Assembly: GCF_018130545.1 (NCBI RefSeq)
Contig: NZ_JAFCKF010000004.1
Coordinates: 507,501 to 571,500, forward strand
Origin: Bradyrhizobium tropiciagri
GTDB taxonomy: Bacteria > Pseudomonadota > Alphaproteobacteria > Rhizobiales > Xanthobacteraceae
DNA length: 64,000 nt
Direction: 5' to 3'
A program made the position numbers and the translations under genes. Below, one piece after another: positions 20,088-28,622 of this stretch. Every line of letters begins with the position of its first letter. The first letter of the stretch is position 1. The notes beneath the pieces are model-generated. The model searched no databases, was not told where the DNA came from, and saw nothing but the letters and a program-made list of their open reading frames with translations.

Positions 20088-21161
20088 TCAGTGCAGTTCC
20101 TTCAGTGCGGTCTGGACCGGCCGTGCCAGGCGCCGTTGCAACGGCCACCGACGCCAGGAGAACTCCTGGTTGCGGGTCAATCCCGTCGGCAGGTACATCA
20201 GGATCACGATGGTGATGATGCCGATCGCGATCTCCTGGACGCCGTTCGGCAGGCCGATGGTGTGCCCGCCGAGGCTGACGCCTTTCTCGAGATCGCGGAA
20301 CAGCTCGATCAGCACCGATATCGCGACCACGCCGGAGACGGCCCCGCTGAGGCTGTACATGCCGCCGACCACCAGCATCGACAGCGTGATGAAGGTGGTC
20401 CGCAGATAGAATGCGCCGGGATTGACGATGCTCAGGAAATGCGCGTACAGCGCGCCGGCGAGCCCGATGATGAAGGCGCTGACGACGAAGGCGATCAGCC
20501 GCTCGCGGACGATGTCGATGCCGGAGGCGCTGGCCGCGACCGACTCATCGCGCGTCGCGCGCAGTGCCAGTCCCGAGCGCGAGATCGAATAGAGATAGGC
20601 GATCGCGATCGCCACGGCGCCGCCGATCCATCCGGTCCAGACGTTCATGGTCGGCGGAATGCCGACGATCGAGCCTTGTCCGCCCGTCACCGAGTCCCAG
20701 TTCGAATAGACATTGTTGATGACGCCGAGCAGGCCGAAGGTCGCGATCGAGGCGGCAATGCCCGACAGGCGCATGATGATCCGCCCGACGATCAGCGCGA
20801 ACACTGCCGCAAACAGGCCCGAGATCGGCGTCGCCACCCACATCGGCAGCTGGGTGTGAAGCAGCCATGCCGGCAGGCCCTTGAGCGTGATCGACTTCAT
20901 GACCGGCGGAATGGTGAGCCAGGCGGTCATGTAGGCGCCAAGGCACATGAAGCTGATATGGCCGAACGATAGCAGGCCGGAATTGCCGACGAAGACGTAG
21001 AGCCCGACCACCACCATGATGTTGATGAACATCTCGACCACGGTGCGGTTGAAGGCGCGGCTGCCGAATTGGTAGGAGAGGGCAGCCATGATGAGCAGCG
21101 CCACGATCAGCACGATCGGCGTGATGATCGTTTGCCGGATGACGGACGGCCGCTGCGACAT
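20088..21161 (-). CDS. livM: LivM-type ABC permease
   Basis: A 357-aa inner-membrane permease of the branched-chain amino acid (LivM) family. Hydrophobic spans fill residues 15-330. The family segments GHISFMCLGAYMTAWL and RSGLALRATRDESVAASASGID, and the ATPase-contact region (LAGALYAHFLS), are readable. The C-terminus is basic and cytoplasmic. Its start lies 3 bp past the LivH stop, and the binding-protein gene follows 31 bp downstream. Together the four membrane and ATPase genes form a full HAAT-type importer. Confidence 0.9.
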   Translation of the reverse strand: MSQRPSVIRQTIITPIVLIVALLIMAALSYQFGSRAFNRTVVEMFINIMVVVGLYVFVGNSGLLSFGHISFMCLGAYMTAWLTIPPVMKSITLKGLPAWLLHTQLPMWVATPISGLFAAVFALIVGRIIMRLSGIAASIATFGLLGVINNVYSNWDSVTGGQGSIVGIPPTMNVWTGWIGGAVAIAIAYLYSISRSGLALRATRDESVAASASGIDIVRERLIAFVVSAFIIGLAGALYAHFLSIVNPGAFYLRTTFITLSMLVVGGMYSLSGAVSGVVAISVLIELFRDLEKGVSLGGHTIGLPNGVQEIAIGIITIVILMYLPTGLTRNQEFSWRRWPLQRRLARPVQTALKELH

Positions 21162-21164
21162 CGA

Positions 21165-22079
21165 TCAGACCCTCTGCTTGGCGGATTTCGGTGCGAACAG
21201 GCCCTGCGGCCGCACCAGAAGGACGACGATGACGGCGCCGTAGACGAAGGCGTCGCGGAACACGCGGGCATCATGCGGCAGGGTCGCCTGGAACACGACG
21301 CTGGCCGCGCCGATCAGGAAGCCGGCGGCAACGGCCCCGGGAATGCTGCCGAGGCCGCCGATCACGGTCGCGATGAACGCGATCAGCATCACGTTGGCGC
21401 CCATGCCGATGTCGGCGGTGCCGGAATTGGTCGCCAGGATCAGGCCGATCGCCGCTGCCAGCATGCCGCTGATGGCGAAAGCCAGCAGGATCACGCCGTT
21501 GGCGCGAACCCCGAGCATGCGCGCCATGGTGAAATTGTCGGCGGCTGCGCGCATCTCGAGCCCGTAGCGCGTGCGCTTGAGGAACAGCACGAGGATCACC
21601 AGCACGGCCAGCGTGATGATGATGGTCACGACCTGGAGCATCGGGATGTGGGCGCCGAGGAACTCGACCGGCAGGCCGAGGCTCGGCCACAGCGTGATCG
21701 ATTTCGGCCGGCTGGAAAACAGCATCAGCAGCAGATGGCGAATGACGAAGCCGAGCGCGAAGGATGCAATCATCATCGTCGCCGGATTGGCGTTGCGGAA
21801 GCGGCGGAAGACGACGATCTCCGACAGGATCGACAGCGCGGCGCCGATCGCCAGCAGCAGCGGGATCAGCAGGTAGAACGGCAGCTGGCCGGCGAACACG
21901 ATCGCCGCCGCATCGATCGACGGCCACAGCATGGCGAAGACGCAAAAGGCGATGAAATCGCCGTGGGCAAAATTCACGAGCCGCATGACGCCGAAGATCA
22001 GGGCGATGCCGAGCGCGCCGAGGGCATAGAGGCTGCCGAGGCTCAGGGCGTCGAAGATGATCTGGAGTAGCTCGCGCAT
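21165..22079 (-). CDS. livH: LivH-type ABC permease
   Basis: A 304-aa permease of the LivH family with about eight hydrophobic spans. The diagnostic N-terminus, IIFDALSLGSLYALGALGIA followed by GVMRLVNFAHGDF, and the central GLEMRAAADNFTMARMLGV, are all present. It starts one base pair past the LivF stop codon and ends 3 bp before LivM, the tight packing typical of this operon. It should pair with LivM as the membrane channel of the importer. Confidence 0.92.
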   Translation of the reverse strand: MRELLQIIFDALSLGSLYALGALGIALIFGVMRLVNFAHGDFIAFCVFAMLWPSIDAAAIVFAGQLPFYLLIPLLLAIGAALSILSEIVVFRRFRNANPATMMIASFALGFVIRHLLLMLFSSRPKSITLWPSLGLPVEFLGAHIPMLQVVTIIITLAVLVILVLFLKRTRYGLEMRAAADNFTMARMLGVRANGVILLAFAISGMLAAAIGLILATNSGTADIGMGANVMLIAFIATVIGGLGSIPGAVAAGFLIGAASVVFQATLPHDARVFRDAFVYGAVIVVLLVRPQGLFAPKSAKQRV

Positions 22080-22080
22080 C

Positions 22081-22803
22081 TCAATGATCTCCGAAGCCGA
22101 AATAGGTCTGCTTCAGGCGATCGTCCCTGACCATCTCGGCCGCGGGACCCTCGAGCACGATGCGTCCGCCGCGGATCAAAATCATCCGCCCGCCGGTCAT
22201 CATGGCGCGCGTCGAGCTCTGTTCGACGATCAAGAGCGTGAGCTTGCGCTGTGCCCGCAGCCGCAGCAGGATCTCATAGACCTGGTCGATGATCTTCGGT
22301 GCAAGGCCCAGCGACGGCTCGTCGATCGCCATGATGCGCGGCGCGGCCATCAGCGCGCGGCCGATCACCAGCATCTGCTGCTGGCCGCCGGAGAGCATGC
22401 CCGCCGGGGTGTGGCGGCGCTCCGCCAGCATCGGGAATTCCTGGTAGACCTGATCGAGGTCGCCGGCGATCTTCTTGCGGTCGGCCCGCATGCCGGTTCC
22501 GACCTTCAGGTTCTCCTCGATCGTCAGCGCGCCGAAGACGTTGCGCCCCTCCGGCACCAGCGAAAATCCGCGCCGGGCAATGTCCTCGGGCGCGGCGCCC
22601 GTGATCTCTGCACCGTCGATCTTGATCGAGCCGGAAGCGGGCGGTACGACGCCCGCGATGGCGTTGAGCAGCGTCGACTTGCCGGCGCCGTTCGGGCCGG
22701 TCACGAACAGGATCTCGCCCTCGTCGACCGTCAATGTCACGCCGCGGAGCGCCGTGAGGCGCCCGTAGCTGACCGTGATGTCGTTGACGGCGAGCGCGGT
22801 CAT
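22081..22803 (-). CDS. livF: LivF-type ATP-binding protein
   Basis: A 240-aa ABC ATPase of the LivF family. Walker A GPNGAGKST lies at residues 36-44, the ABC signature LSGGQQQML near 138, and Walker B IMAIDEPSLGL near 158. The start overlaps the LivG stop by 4 bp (ATGA type). It would power uptake with LivG on the cytoplasmic face of the LivHM channel. Nothing is truncated or unusual in the sequence. Confidence 0.93.
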   Translation of the reverse strand: MTALAVNDITVSYGRLTALRGVTLTVDEGEILFVTGPNGAGKSTLLNAIAGVVPPASGSIKIDGAEITGAAPEDIARRGFSLVPEGRNVFGALTIEENLKVGTGMRADRKKIAGDLDQVYQEFPMLAERRHTPAGMLSGGQQQMLVIGRALMAAPRIMAIDEPSLGLAPKIIDQVYEILLRLRAQRKLTLLIVEQSSTRAMMTGGRMILIRGGRIVLEGPAAEMVRDDRLKQTYFGFGDH

Positions 22804-23576
22804 GACGCGCCAGCCACTTCGCCAGCAACCTGCGCAATCAACTCGTCGCGCTGCGTGCCCATATAGGCATGCCGTACCGCGTCGCTGTCGCGGATCTGCG
22901 CGGGGGGGCCGACTTCGATGACCTCGCCGGAGTCGAGCACGAAGATGCGCTCGCAGAGTTCGAGCACCAGGCCGATATTGTGCTCGATCAGCAGCACGCC
23001 GACATTGAGCTCGCCTGCGATCCGGCGGATGATGGCGGCGAGCTCGTGGCTCTCAAGCTCCGACATTCCCGCCGCCGGTTCGTCGAGCAGCAGATATCGC
23101 GGCGTGCCCATGATGGCGCGGCCGATCGCAACACGGCGCTCGTCCGTATAGGGCAGCGCGCCCGCGATGGTGTTGGCGAGATGCGAAATGCCGAGCCAAG
23201 CCATCACCCGTTCGGCTTCGCCGATCGCGTCGGGCCGGCCCTGGCCAAGGCCGACGCCGGTCACTTCCAGGTTGTCCATGACAGGCAGGTCGCGGAAAAG
23301 TCGACCCGACTGGAACGTCCGCGCCACGCCTTTGCGTCGCAATTTGTGCGCCGCAATGCCGTTCAGCGTCTCGCCCTCGAGCTCCACGGTGCCGGCGCCG
23401 ACCGGCTGGAAACCGGTCAACACATTAATAAGGGTGGTTTTGCCGGCGCCATTGGGGCCGATCAGTCCGGTTATGCGCCCCCGCGGGATGGCCAATGTAA
23501 CGTCGGACAGCGCTTTCAGGCCTTCGAATTGGACGCTGACATCGCGCGCGACCAACTCCAAACCGTCCGCCATCAT
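22800..23576 (-). CDS. livG: LivG-type ATP-binding protein
   Basis: A 258-aa ABC ATPase of the LivG family and the first gene of the operon. Walker A GPNGAGKTT lies at residues 40-48, with Walker B LLLDEPAAGM. The signature region reads LPYTDERRVAIGRA, the usual LivG-type variant of LSGGQ. Two Met codons begin the gene (23576 and 23573). Only 97 bp separate it from the divergent LysR gene, so the operon promoter must lie in that short gap. Confidence 0.93.
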   Translation of the reverse strand: MMADGLELVARDVSVQFEGLKALSDVTLAIPRGRITGLIGPNGAGKTTLINVLTGFQPVGAGTVELEGETLNGIAAHKLRRKGVARTFQSGRLFRDLPVMDNLEVTGVGLGQGRPDAIGEAERVMAWLGISHLANTIAGALPYTDERRVAIGRAIMGTPRYLLLDEPAAGMSELESHELAAIIRRIAGELNVGVLLIEHNIGLVLELCERIFVLDSGEVIEVGPPAQIRDSDAVRHAYMGTQRDELIAQVAGEVAGAS

Positions 23577-23673
23577 CTCAACGCCTTTTCGCCCGCACCC
23601 AACGGATTGATTTTTCCGTTCCGTCGCGGGATTGTAAAATTCGAAATATCGTTCGCTGATATCGGAAAATTTT
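23577..23673. promoter_or_regulatory. Divergent LysR/livG promoter region
   Basis: This 97-bp AT-richer gap separates livG and the divergent LysR gene. ATATCG occurs twice on the plus strand (23646-23651 and 23659-23664), 13 bp apart, and the second lies in the palindrome GATATC. Such spacing fits a LysR-type binding site over the divergent promoters. This is inference from layout. Confidence 0.45.
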
Positions 23674-24594
23674 ATGTCTCTGACGTTCCGTCAGGTTCGG
23701 CATTTTATCGCAACGGCGGAGAGCGGGCGCGTTTCGGCGGCCGCGGCCGCACTGAGCGTGACGCAGTCGGCCGTCACCTCATCCATCAAGGCCCTCGAGG
23801 CCGAGCTTGGCCGCAAGCTGTTCGACCGCCATTCCAATGGCGTGACCCTGACCTTTGACGGCCACGAATTCCTGCAGCGCGCTCGCGCCATCGAGGCGAG
23901 CGTGTCAGATGCGATACGGGGACCGCATCGCTGGGGAACACAGGTCGACGGCACTGTCGACGTCGCCGTGAGCTACACTGTCGCCGGATACTTCCTGCCG
24001 CCGTTGCTGTCGCGGTTCTGGCGGTCCTTTCCGGGCATCACGGTCCGGCTGCACGAGTTTCAACGCGACGCGATCGAGCAGAGCCTGATCAGCGGCAGCG
24101 TCGATGCGGCGATCATGCTGATCGCAAACCTGCATGACCGCAATTCCATCCGCTCGCGGCTGCTGTTGCGCTCGCCGCGCCGGCTGTGGACATGCGTCAA
24201 TCATCCGCTGCTGCGCAAGGACAGCATCAAGCTGACGGACCTGGCGAGCGAGCCCTATCTGATGCTGACCGTCGACGAAGCCGAGCGCTCGGCGATGCGC
24301 TACTGGCAACACACGGCGCTTGTGCCGAACGTCATCTTCCGCACCCTGTCGGTCGAGGCGGTGCGCAGCATGGTCGCAACCGGCATGGGGATCACCGTCC
24401 TGTCCGACATGGTCTACCGTCCCTGGTCGCTCGAGGGACATCGCATCGACCTCAAGACGCTCGACGACGATGTTCACACCATGGATGTCGGGTTGGCCTG
24501 GAAGAACAACGCGAAGCTGTCTCCGGCGGCGCGCGCGTTCTGCGAGTTCGTCGCCCATTCCTATCCTGGCGCCGAGCCGGTCCAGTTCGACTGA
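23674..24594 (+). CDS. LysR-family transcriptional regulator
   Basis: A 306-aa LysR-type regulator, divergent from the Liv/Pxp-like operon and probably its direct regulator. The helix-turn-helix reads LTFRQVRHFIATAESGRVS and LSVTQSAVTSSIKALEAELG. The effector-binding half is closely similar to the LysR protein encoded at 13290-14255 (RSPRRLW, LMLTVDEAE, RTLSVEAVRSMVATGMGI, YRPWSLEGHRI). LysR regulators commonly act on the divergent promoter with a pathway intermediate as coinducer. Its 3' end converges with the MetQ-like gene at 24650. Confidence 0.92.
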   Translation: MSLTFRQVRHFIATAESGRVSAAAAALSVTQSAVTSSIKALEAELGRKLFDRHSNGVTLTFDGHEFLQRARAIEASVSDAIRGPHRWGTQVDGTVDVAVSYTVAGYFLPPLLSRFWRSFPGITVRLHEFQRDAIEQSLISGSVDAAIMLIANLHDRNSIRSRLLLRSPRRLWTCVNHPLLRKDSIKLTDLASEPYLMLTVDEAERSAMRYWQHTALVPNVIFRTLSVEAVRSMVATGMGITVLSDMVYRPWSLEGHRIDLKTLDDDVHTMDVGLAWKNNAKLSPAARAFCEFVAHSYPGAEPVQFD

Positions 24595-24649
24595 CGTCCT
24601 CGCCGCGACGAGCCGTCGCCACTCGCAAGCCGTCGCAACTCCCGGACCG

Positions 24650-25468
24650 TCATTTCAGGTAATCCGGCAGCGCAAACCCGTCATAGAACCGGTCCGACAG
24701 GATCGCGGTCTTGAAGGTCTGCGACTTGTAGCCGGCGACGATGTCCTGTGCCCACGCAGAATCCGCATTGGCCTTCTTCACCGCGACCACGTTGACATAG
24801 GGCGTCGTCATCTTCTCCAGCCCGAATGCATTGGTCAGCTTCAAGCCGCTATAGATCGCGAAGTTGCCCTGGATGGCGGCGAAATCGACGTCGTCGAGCG
24901 CGCGCGGCGCCTGTGCGGCTTCCAGCGGCACGATCTTGATGCCGCCGGGGTTCTTGATGACGTCGAGTTCGCTGACATCGACCGGCTTGGAGTCGCGAAT
25001 CTCGACGAGGCCGAGATCGCGCAGGATCCACAGCGCACGCTGCAGATTGACGGGATCGTTGGGCACGGCCACCGTCGAGCCGGGCTTGATCGGCGAACCC
25101 ACCGCGTGCTTCTTCGAGTAGAGCCCCATCGGTGGCGTCGGCACGTGGACGATGCCGACGAGGTCGGTCTGCTGCCGCTCGTTGTACGAGTTCAGGAAGA
25201 TCGTGTGCTGCATGACATTGGCGTCGATCTCACCCTTGAACACCGCATTGTTGGCCTCCAACCCGGTCGAGAACTCGACATAGCGGATATGGTAGCCCTT
25301 CTTCTCCAGCTCCGGCGCGACGCCCACCTTGAACTCGTCGATATAAGGGCCCGGCACGAAGCCGACTTTCAGATCGGTCTTGGCTGATGTCTCGGCGTGC
25401 AGCGCGGCGCCGGCGAGGACACCGAGCATGAGAACGGCCGAATGGAGCAGGGAACGCATCGTCTTCAT
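24650..25468 (-). CDS. MetQ/NlpA-like substrate-binding protein
   Basis: A 272-aa secreted binding protein of the MetQ (NlpA lipoprotein) family. It has a signal sequence (SAVLMLGVLAGAALHAE) without a lipobox cysteine. Family segments include LKVGFVPGPYIDEF, NNAVFKGEIDANVMQHTIFL, MGLYSKKHA and VAVPNDPVNLQRALWILRDLGL. Classical MetQ binds methionine; the divergence and neighbours suggest another sulfur compound. It is the last gene of the minus-strand sulfur operon, 84 bp after a flavin monooxygenase gene. No MetN/MetI pair is adjacent, so it may use the one encoded at 37548-39327. Confidence 0.87.
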   Translation of the reverse strand: MKTMRSLLHSAVLMLGVLAGAALHAETSAKTDLKVGFVPGPYIDEFKVGVAPELEKKGYHIRYVEFSTGLEANNAVFKGEIDANVMQHTIFLNSYNERQQTDLVGIVHVPTPPMGLYSKKHAVGSPIKPGSTVAVPNDPVNLQRALWILRDLGLVEIRDSKPVDVSELDVIKNPGGIKIVPLEAAQAPRALDDVDFAAIQGNFAIYSGLKLTNAFGLEKMTTPYVNVVAVKKANADSAWAQDIVAGYKSQTFKTAILSDRFYDGFALPDYLK

Positions 25469-25552
25469 TGGAAACGTCAGATCCTTGGTTGCTGAGGCAA
25501 AACATCAATGCCGACCAGCGTGGAGCAGGCCGCACATGGGATCGTCAGGCGA

Positions 25553-26890
25553 TCACGCGATCGCCTTGATCGATCCGGAGAACAGGCTTTCCGGCCGGTT
25601 CAGGCCGTAATGGTCGCGCAGCGTCGTGCCGGTGTACTCGTCGCGGAACAGGCCGCGCTTGCGCAGGATCGGCACCACCTGCTCGGCGAAGAGGTCGAAA
25701 CCGCCGGGTAGCCAGGGCGGCACGTTGAAGCCGTCGGCCGCGCCGTTCTCGAACCAGGTCTGGATGTTGTCGGCGATCTTCTCCGGCGGGCCCGCGATCA
25801 CCCAGTGACCGCGTGCGCCCGCCAGCCGCTGCACGAGTTGACGGATGGTCGGCTGCTCGCGATCGACGATGTCGACCACGAGCTTGAAGCGGCTCGCCAC
25901 CCCGCGGGCGCTGCCGGTGTCGATCAGATGACGCGGGAAGGGGCCGTCGAGGTCGAAGTCGGAGAGGTCGAGCCCGATCATCTGGCGCAGCTGGGTCAAG
26001 GAATATTCCGGCTGGATCAGTTCGTTGAACTCGTCCTGCAGCCGATCGGCCTCGGCCTGGGTGCTGGCGATGAACGGGCTGATGCCGGGCAGGATCTTGA
26101 CCTGATCGGGGTTGCGATCGAAGGCGCGGGCCTGCCGCTTGATGTCGGCATAGAATTCCTGGGCACTGGCCAGCGTCTGATGCGCGGTGAAGATCGCCTC
26201 GGCAAAGCGCGCCGCAAAAGCGCGTCCATCGTCGGACGAGCCGGCCTGGACATAGACCGGCCTTCCCTGCGGCGTCCGTGAGATGTTGAGCGGGCCGCGC
26301 ACCCGGAAATGCTTTCCGACGTGATCGATCGCGTGAATCTTTCCGGTGTCAGCGAAGACGCCCGACTCGGGATCGTTCACCACGGCGTCGTCTTCCCAGC
26401 TGTCCCACAGCCGGGTGACGACGTCGAGATATTCCCGCGCCCGCTCGTAGCGTTCGTGATGCGGCGGATGCTCGGGCAGGCCGAAGTTCTGCGCCGCCTG
26501 CGCGGTGCTTGTGGTGACGATGTTCCAGCCGGCACGGCCGCCGCTGAGATGATCGAGCGACGCGAACAGGCGCGCAAGGTTGTACGGCTCGGTGTAGGTC
26601 GTCGATGCGGTCGCGATCAGGCCGATGCGCGTGGTCGCAACCGCGATCGCGGCCAGCCAGGTGATCGGCTCGAAGCGGAAGCGTTGCGCATAACGGACGT
26701 TGTCGGCGAGTGCCGGCCCGTCGGCGAAGAAGATCGCGTCGAATTTCTGGGCTTCAGCGCGTTGCGCCAGTTCCTGGTAGTAGGTGACGTCGAGGATGCG
26801 ATCCGCGGTGGACTCCTTGTAGCGCCATGCCGCCTCGTGATGGCCGCCGGGATAAATGAAGAGGTTGAGGGAAAGCTGCCGTTTGCTCAT
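25553..26890 (-). CDS. NtaA/SnaA/DszA-family FMN-dependent monooxygenase
   Basis: A 445-aa member of the luciferase-like (LLM) superfamily, DszA/NtaA branch, which uses reduced FMN and oxygen to cleave C-S or C-N bonds. Motifs seen are LIATASTTYTEPYNLARLFASLD, SGGRAGWNIVTTS near residues 130-142 and the phosphate-binding VQAGSSDDGRAFAARFAEAIF near residue 230. FMNH2 would come from the flavin reductase encoded two genes upstream. The sulfur context suggests an organosulfur compound; the substrate itself is not readable. Confidence 0.87.
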   Translation of the reverse strand: MSKRQLSLNLFIYPGGHHEAAWRYKESTADRILDVTYYQELAQRAEAQKFDAIFFADGPALADNVRYAQRFRFEPITWLAAIAVATTRIGLIATASTTYTEPYNLARLFASLDHLSGGRAGWNIVTTSTAQAAQNFGLPEHPPHHERYERAREYLDVVTRLWDSWEDDAVVNDPESGVFADTGKIHAIDHVGKHFRVRGPLNISRTPQGRPVYVQAGSSDDGRAFAARFAEAIFTAHQTLASAQEFYADIKRQARAFDRNPDQVKILPGISPFIASTQAEADRLQDEFNELIQPEYSLTQLRQMIGLDLSDFDLDGPFPRHLIDTGSARGVASRFKLVVDIVDREQPTIRQLVQRLAGARGHWVIAGPPEKIADNIQTWFENGAADGFNVPPWLPGGFDLFAEQVVPILRKRGLFRDEYTGTTLRDHYGLNRPESLFSGSIKAIA

Positions 26891-26935
26891 GTCGGGCTCG
26901 CAGGTTCTGCTTGTTGTTATCAGTGAGGCGGTGGT

Positions 26936-27889
26936 TCAGGCGCCGCTCGAACTGTTTCGTGCGGTGGCCTGCGTCACAATGCTGTTCGGCGGCACATCCT
27001 TGGTCAGCCAGACATTGCCGCCGATGGTCGATCCGCGGCCGATCGTGATCCGGCCGAGAATGGTTGCACCGGCATAGATCACGACGTCGTCCTCGACGAT
27101 CGGGTGACGGGCGTCGCCCTTGATCACAAGGCCTTCGTCGTCGGTCGGGAAGTGCCGCGCGCCGAGCGTGACGGCCTGATAGACCCGGACGTTGTTGCCG
27201 ATGATGGCGGTCTCGCCGATCACGACGCCGGTGCCGTGATCGATGAAGAAGCCGGAGCCGATCCGGGCGCCGGGATGGATATCGATGCCGGTCCTGGTGT
27301 GGGCGATCTCCGACATCAGGCGTGCCACCAGCCGGGCGCCGATCTGATAGAGCAGGTGGGCAAGGCGATGGTGGATGATGGCGGTCATCCCGGGATAGCC
27401 GATCAGGATCTCGGGAAAATTCCGCGCCGCCGGATCGCCGACGAACGCGGCGCGCAGATCGTTGATCAGGAGCCCGCGGACCTGTGGCAGCTGGGCTGCG
27501 AAGCCGCGGGTCAGCTCGATCGCCTCCTCATGCACAAAGCCCGGCTCCAGCTCGTCGTCGACGAACAAGGCGCCGCGATGAATCTGCGCGCTGAGCGAAT
27601 CCAGCGCCGTGCTCAGCGTGTTGCCGACGAAATAGTCGATGTTTTCGCCGTCGAGATCCGATTGGCCGTAGTGGCGCGGAAACAGCGCCTCGGTGAGGCC
27701 GTCGAGGATCAGCTCCAGTGCATCGCGTGAGGGCGCACGGCGAGGCTCGCCGTCGCGCCGGATGCTGTGGGTCTCCTCGCGGGACGTGCGCAACTCGGCC
27801 ACGATGCGGTCGAGTTGCCAGCGGCCCGGTTGTCGGCTGACTGAACCGGCTGACGACGGCGGCGATGGTGGCGGCGTTTCGCGTTTCAT
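26936..27889 (-). CDS. epsC: Serine O-acetyltransferase, EpsC type
   Basis: A 317-aa serine acetyltransferase of the EpsC branch, which makes O-acetylserine from serine and acetyl-CoA as the acceptor for sulfide in cysteine synthesis. The left-handed beta-helix begins TRTGIDIHPGARIGSGFFIDH near residue 195. The catalytic histidine lies in HGTGVVIGETAIIGNNVRVY, and VIYAGATILGRITIGRGSTIGG follows. It sits between the flavin reductase gene (18 bp upstream) and a monooxygenase gene (45 bp downstream), linking released sulfur to cysteine. Confidence 0.88.
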   Translation of the reverse strand: MKRETPPPSPPSSAGSVSRQPGRWQLDRIVAELRTSREETHSIRRDGEPRRAPSRDALELILDGLTEALFPRHYGQSDLDGENIDYFVGNTLSTALDSLSAQIHRGALFVDDELEPGFVHEEAIELTRGFAAQLPQVRGLLINDLRAAFVGDPAARNFPEILIGYPGMTAIIHHRLAHLLYQIGARLVARLMSEIAHTRTGIDIHPGARIGSGFFIDHGTGVVIGETAIIGNNVRVYQAVTLGARHFPTDDEGLVIKGDARHPIVEDDVVIYAGATILGRITIGRGSTIGGNVWLTKDVPPNSIVTQATARNSSSGA

Positions 27890-27907
27890 GCTGTGCCTTT
27901 CCCTGTC

Positions 27908-28480
27908 CTAACGGACATGCGCCAGGGGAATGCTGACTTCGGCCAACAGGTCGAGATCGGCTTCGTGATCGATCTGGACATACTGTCCGTTCCAGTAGGT
28001 GAGGCCGGACAGCCGATGCGACAGCTCCATGCTGGAGAGGCGGCCGACGATGATGCCGTGGGAATGCCGCTCGATGATCTCCTCGACCTGGCATTCGATG
28101 ACGGCAAGCGACCACCGCAGCAACGGCACACCGGAGGCTCCATGCGTCCAGTCGGTGCCGTCGAAGCGCTCCCGGCCTCTCAGCCGGCCATTGCTGAAGC
28201 GCTCGGCCAGGTCCTGCTGGTCCGAGCCAAGGATGTTGACGCCAAACAGCCGATGGCGGGCGATCGGTGCGAACGATGACGCCTGCCGGTTGATGCTGAC
28301 CAGGAGCCGGGGCGAGCTGGCGCTGAGCGAGGTCAGCGAGGTCACGGTCATGCCGGTGATGTCCTCGCCCTGTCCGGCGGTGATGATACAGACGCCGCCG
28401 GGGAGGCGGCGCATGACAAGGCGGAATTGACGCTCGATCTCGTGGTCGGCGTCGACAAGATGGATATCCGGCTTGCTCAT
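27908..28480 (-). CDS. NAD(P)H:flavin reductase domain protein
   Basis: A 190-aa flavin reductase-like protein supplying reduced FMN to the monooxygenases encoded nearby. It has the family pattern FRLVMRRLPGGVCIITAGQ, TGMTVTSLTSLSASSPRLLVSINR and FGVNILGSDQQDLAERFSN, as in HpaC/SsuE-like two-component partners. I chose the start MSKPDIHLVD at 28480; the upstream extension crosses a dispersed repeat. The gene follows the DszC-like gene after a 138-bp gap that holds that repeat and a hairpin. Confidence 0.88.
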   Translation of the reverse strand: MSKPDIHLVDADHEIERQFRLVMRRLPGGVCIITAGQGEDITGMTVTSLTSLSASSPRLLVSINRQASSFAPIARHRLFGVNILGSDQQDLAERFSNGRLRGRERFDGTDWTHGASGVPLLRWSLAVIECQVEEIIERHSHGIIVGRLSSMELSHRLSGLTYWNGQYVQIDHEADLDLLAEVSIPLAHVR

Positions 28481-28522
28481 CGGGTGTTTCCCTTGTCTTG
28501 CCTCGCCGGACCGAGCTTCGCA

Positions 28523-28579
28523 GAGCGTTTTCGAGCGAAGTGGATACCGGTTCGCTTGAAGAAAACGGGTCAAAACAGG
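28523..28579. repeat. Dispersed intergenic repeat, copy 1
   Basis: A 57-bp element starting GAGCGTTTTCGAGCGAAGTG and containing GATACCGGTTCGC. A close copy with a few substitutions lies at 45033-45089. The core arms GCGTTTTC and GAAAACGGG suggest a short hairpin. It sits between the flavin reductase and DszC-like genes and is not coding. I recall similar short repeats scattered between genes in Bradyrhizobium. Confidence 0.75.
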
Positions 28580-28583
28580 AAAT

Positions 28584-28622
28584 CTAGAGCGCCGTTCCGA
28601 TTCCATCGGGACGGCGCTCTAG
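28584..28622 (-). terminator. Strong hairpin overlapping the DszC-like stop codon
   Basis: An 18-bp stem (one G-T mismatch) around a 3-nt TCC loop runs from CTAGAGCGCCGTTCCGAT to ATCGGGACGGCGCTCTAG. The stop codon of the DszC-like gene lies inside the right arm. On the minus strand the following bases are moderately T-rich but not a clean T-run. It could attenuate read-through to the flavin reductase gene. Confidence 0.6.
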
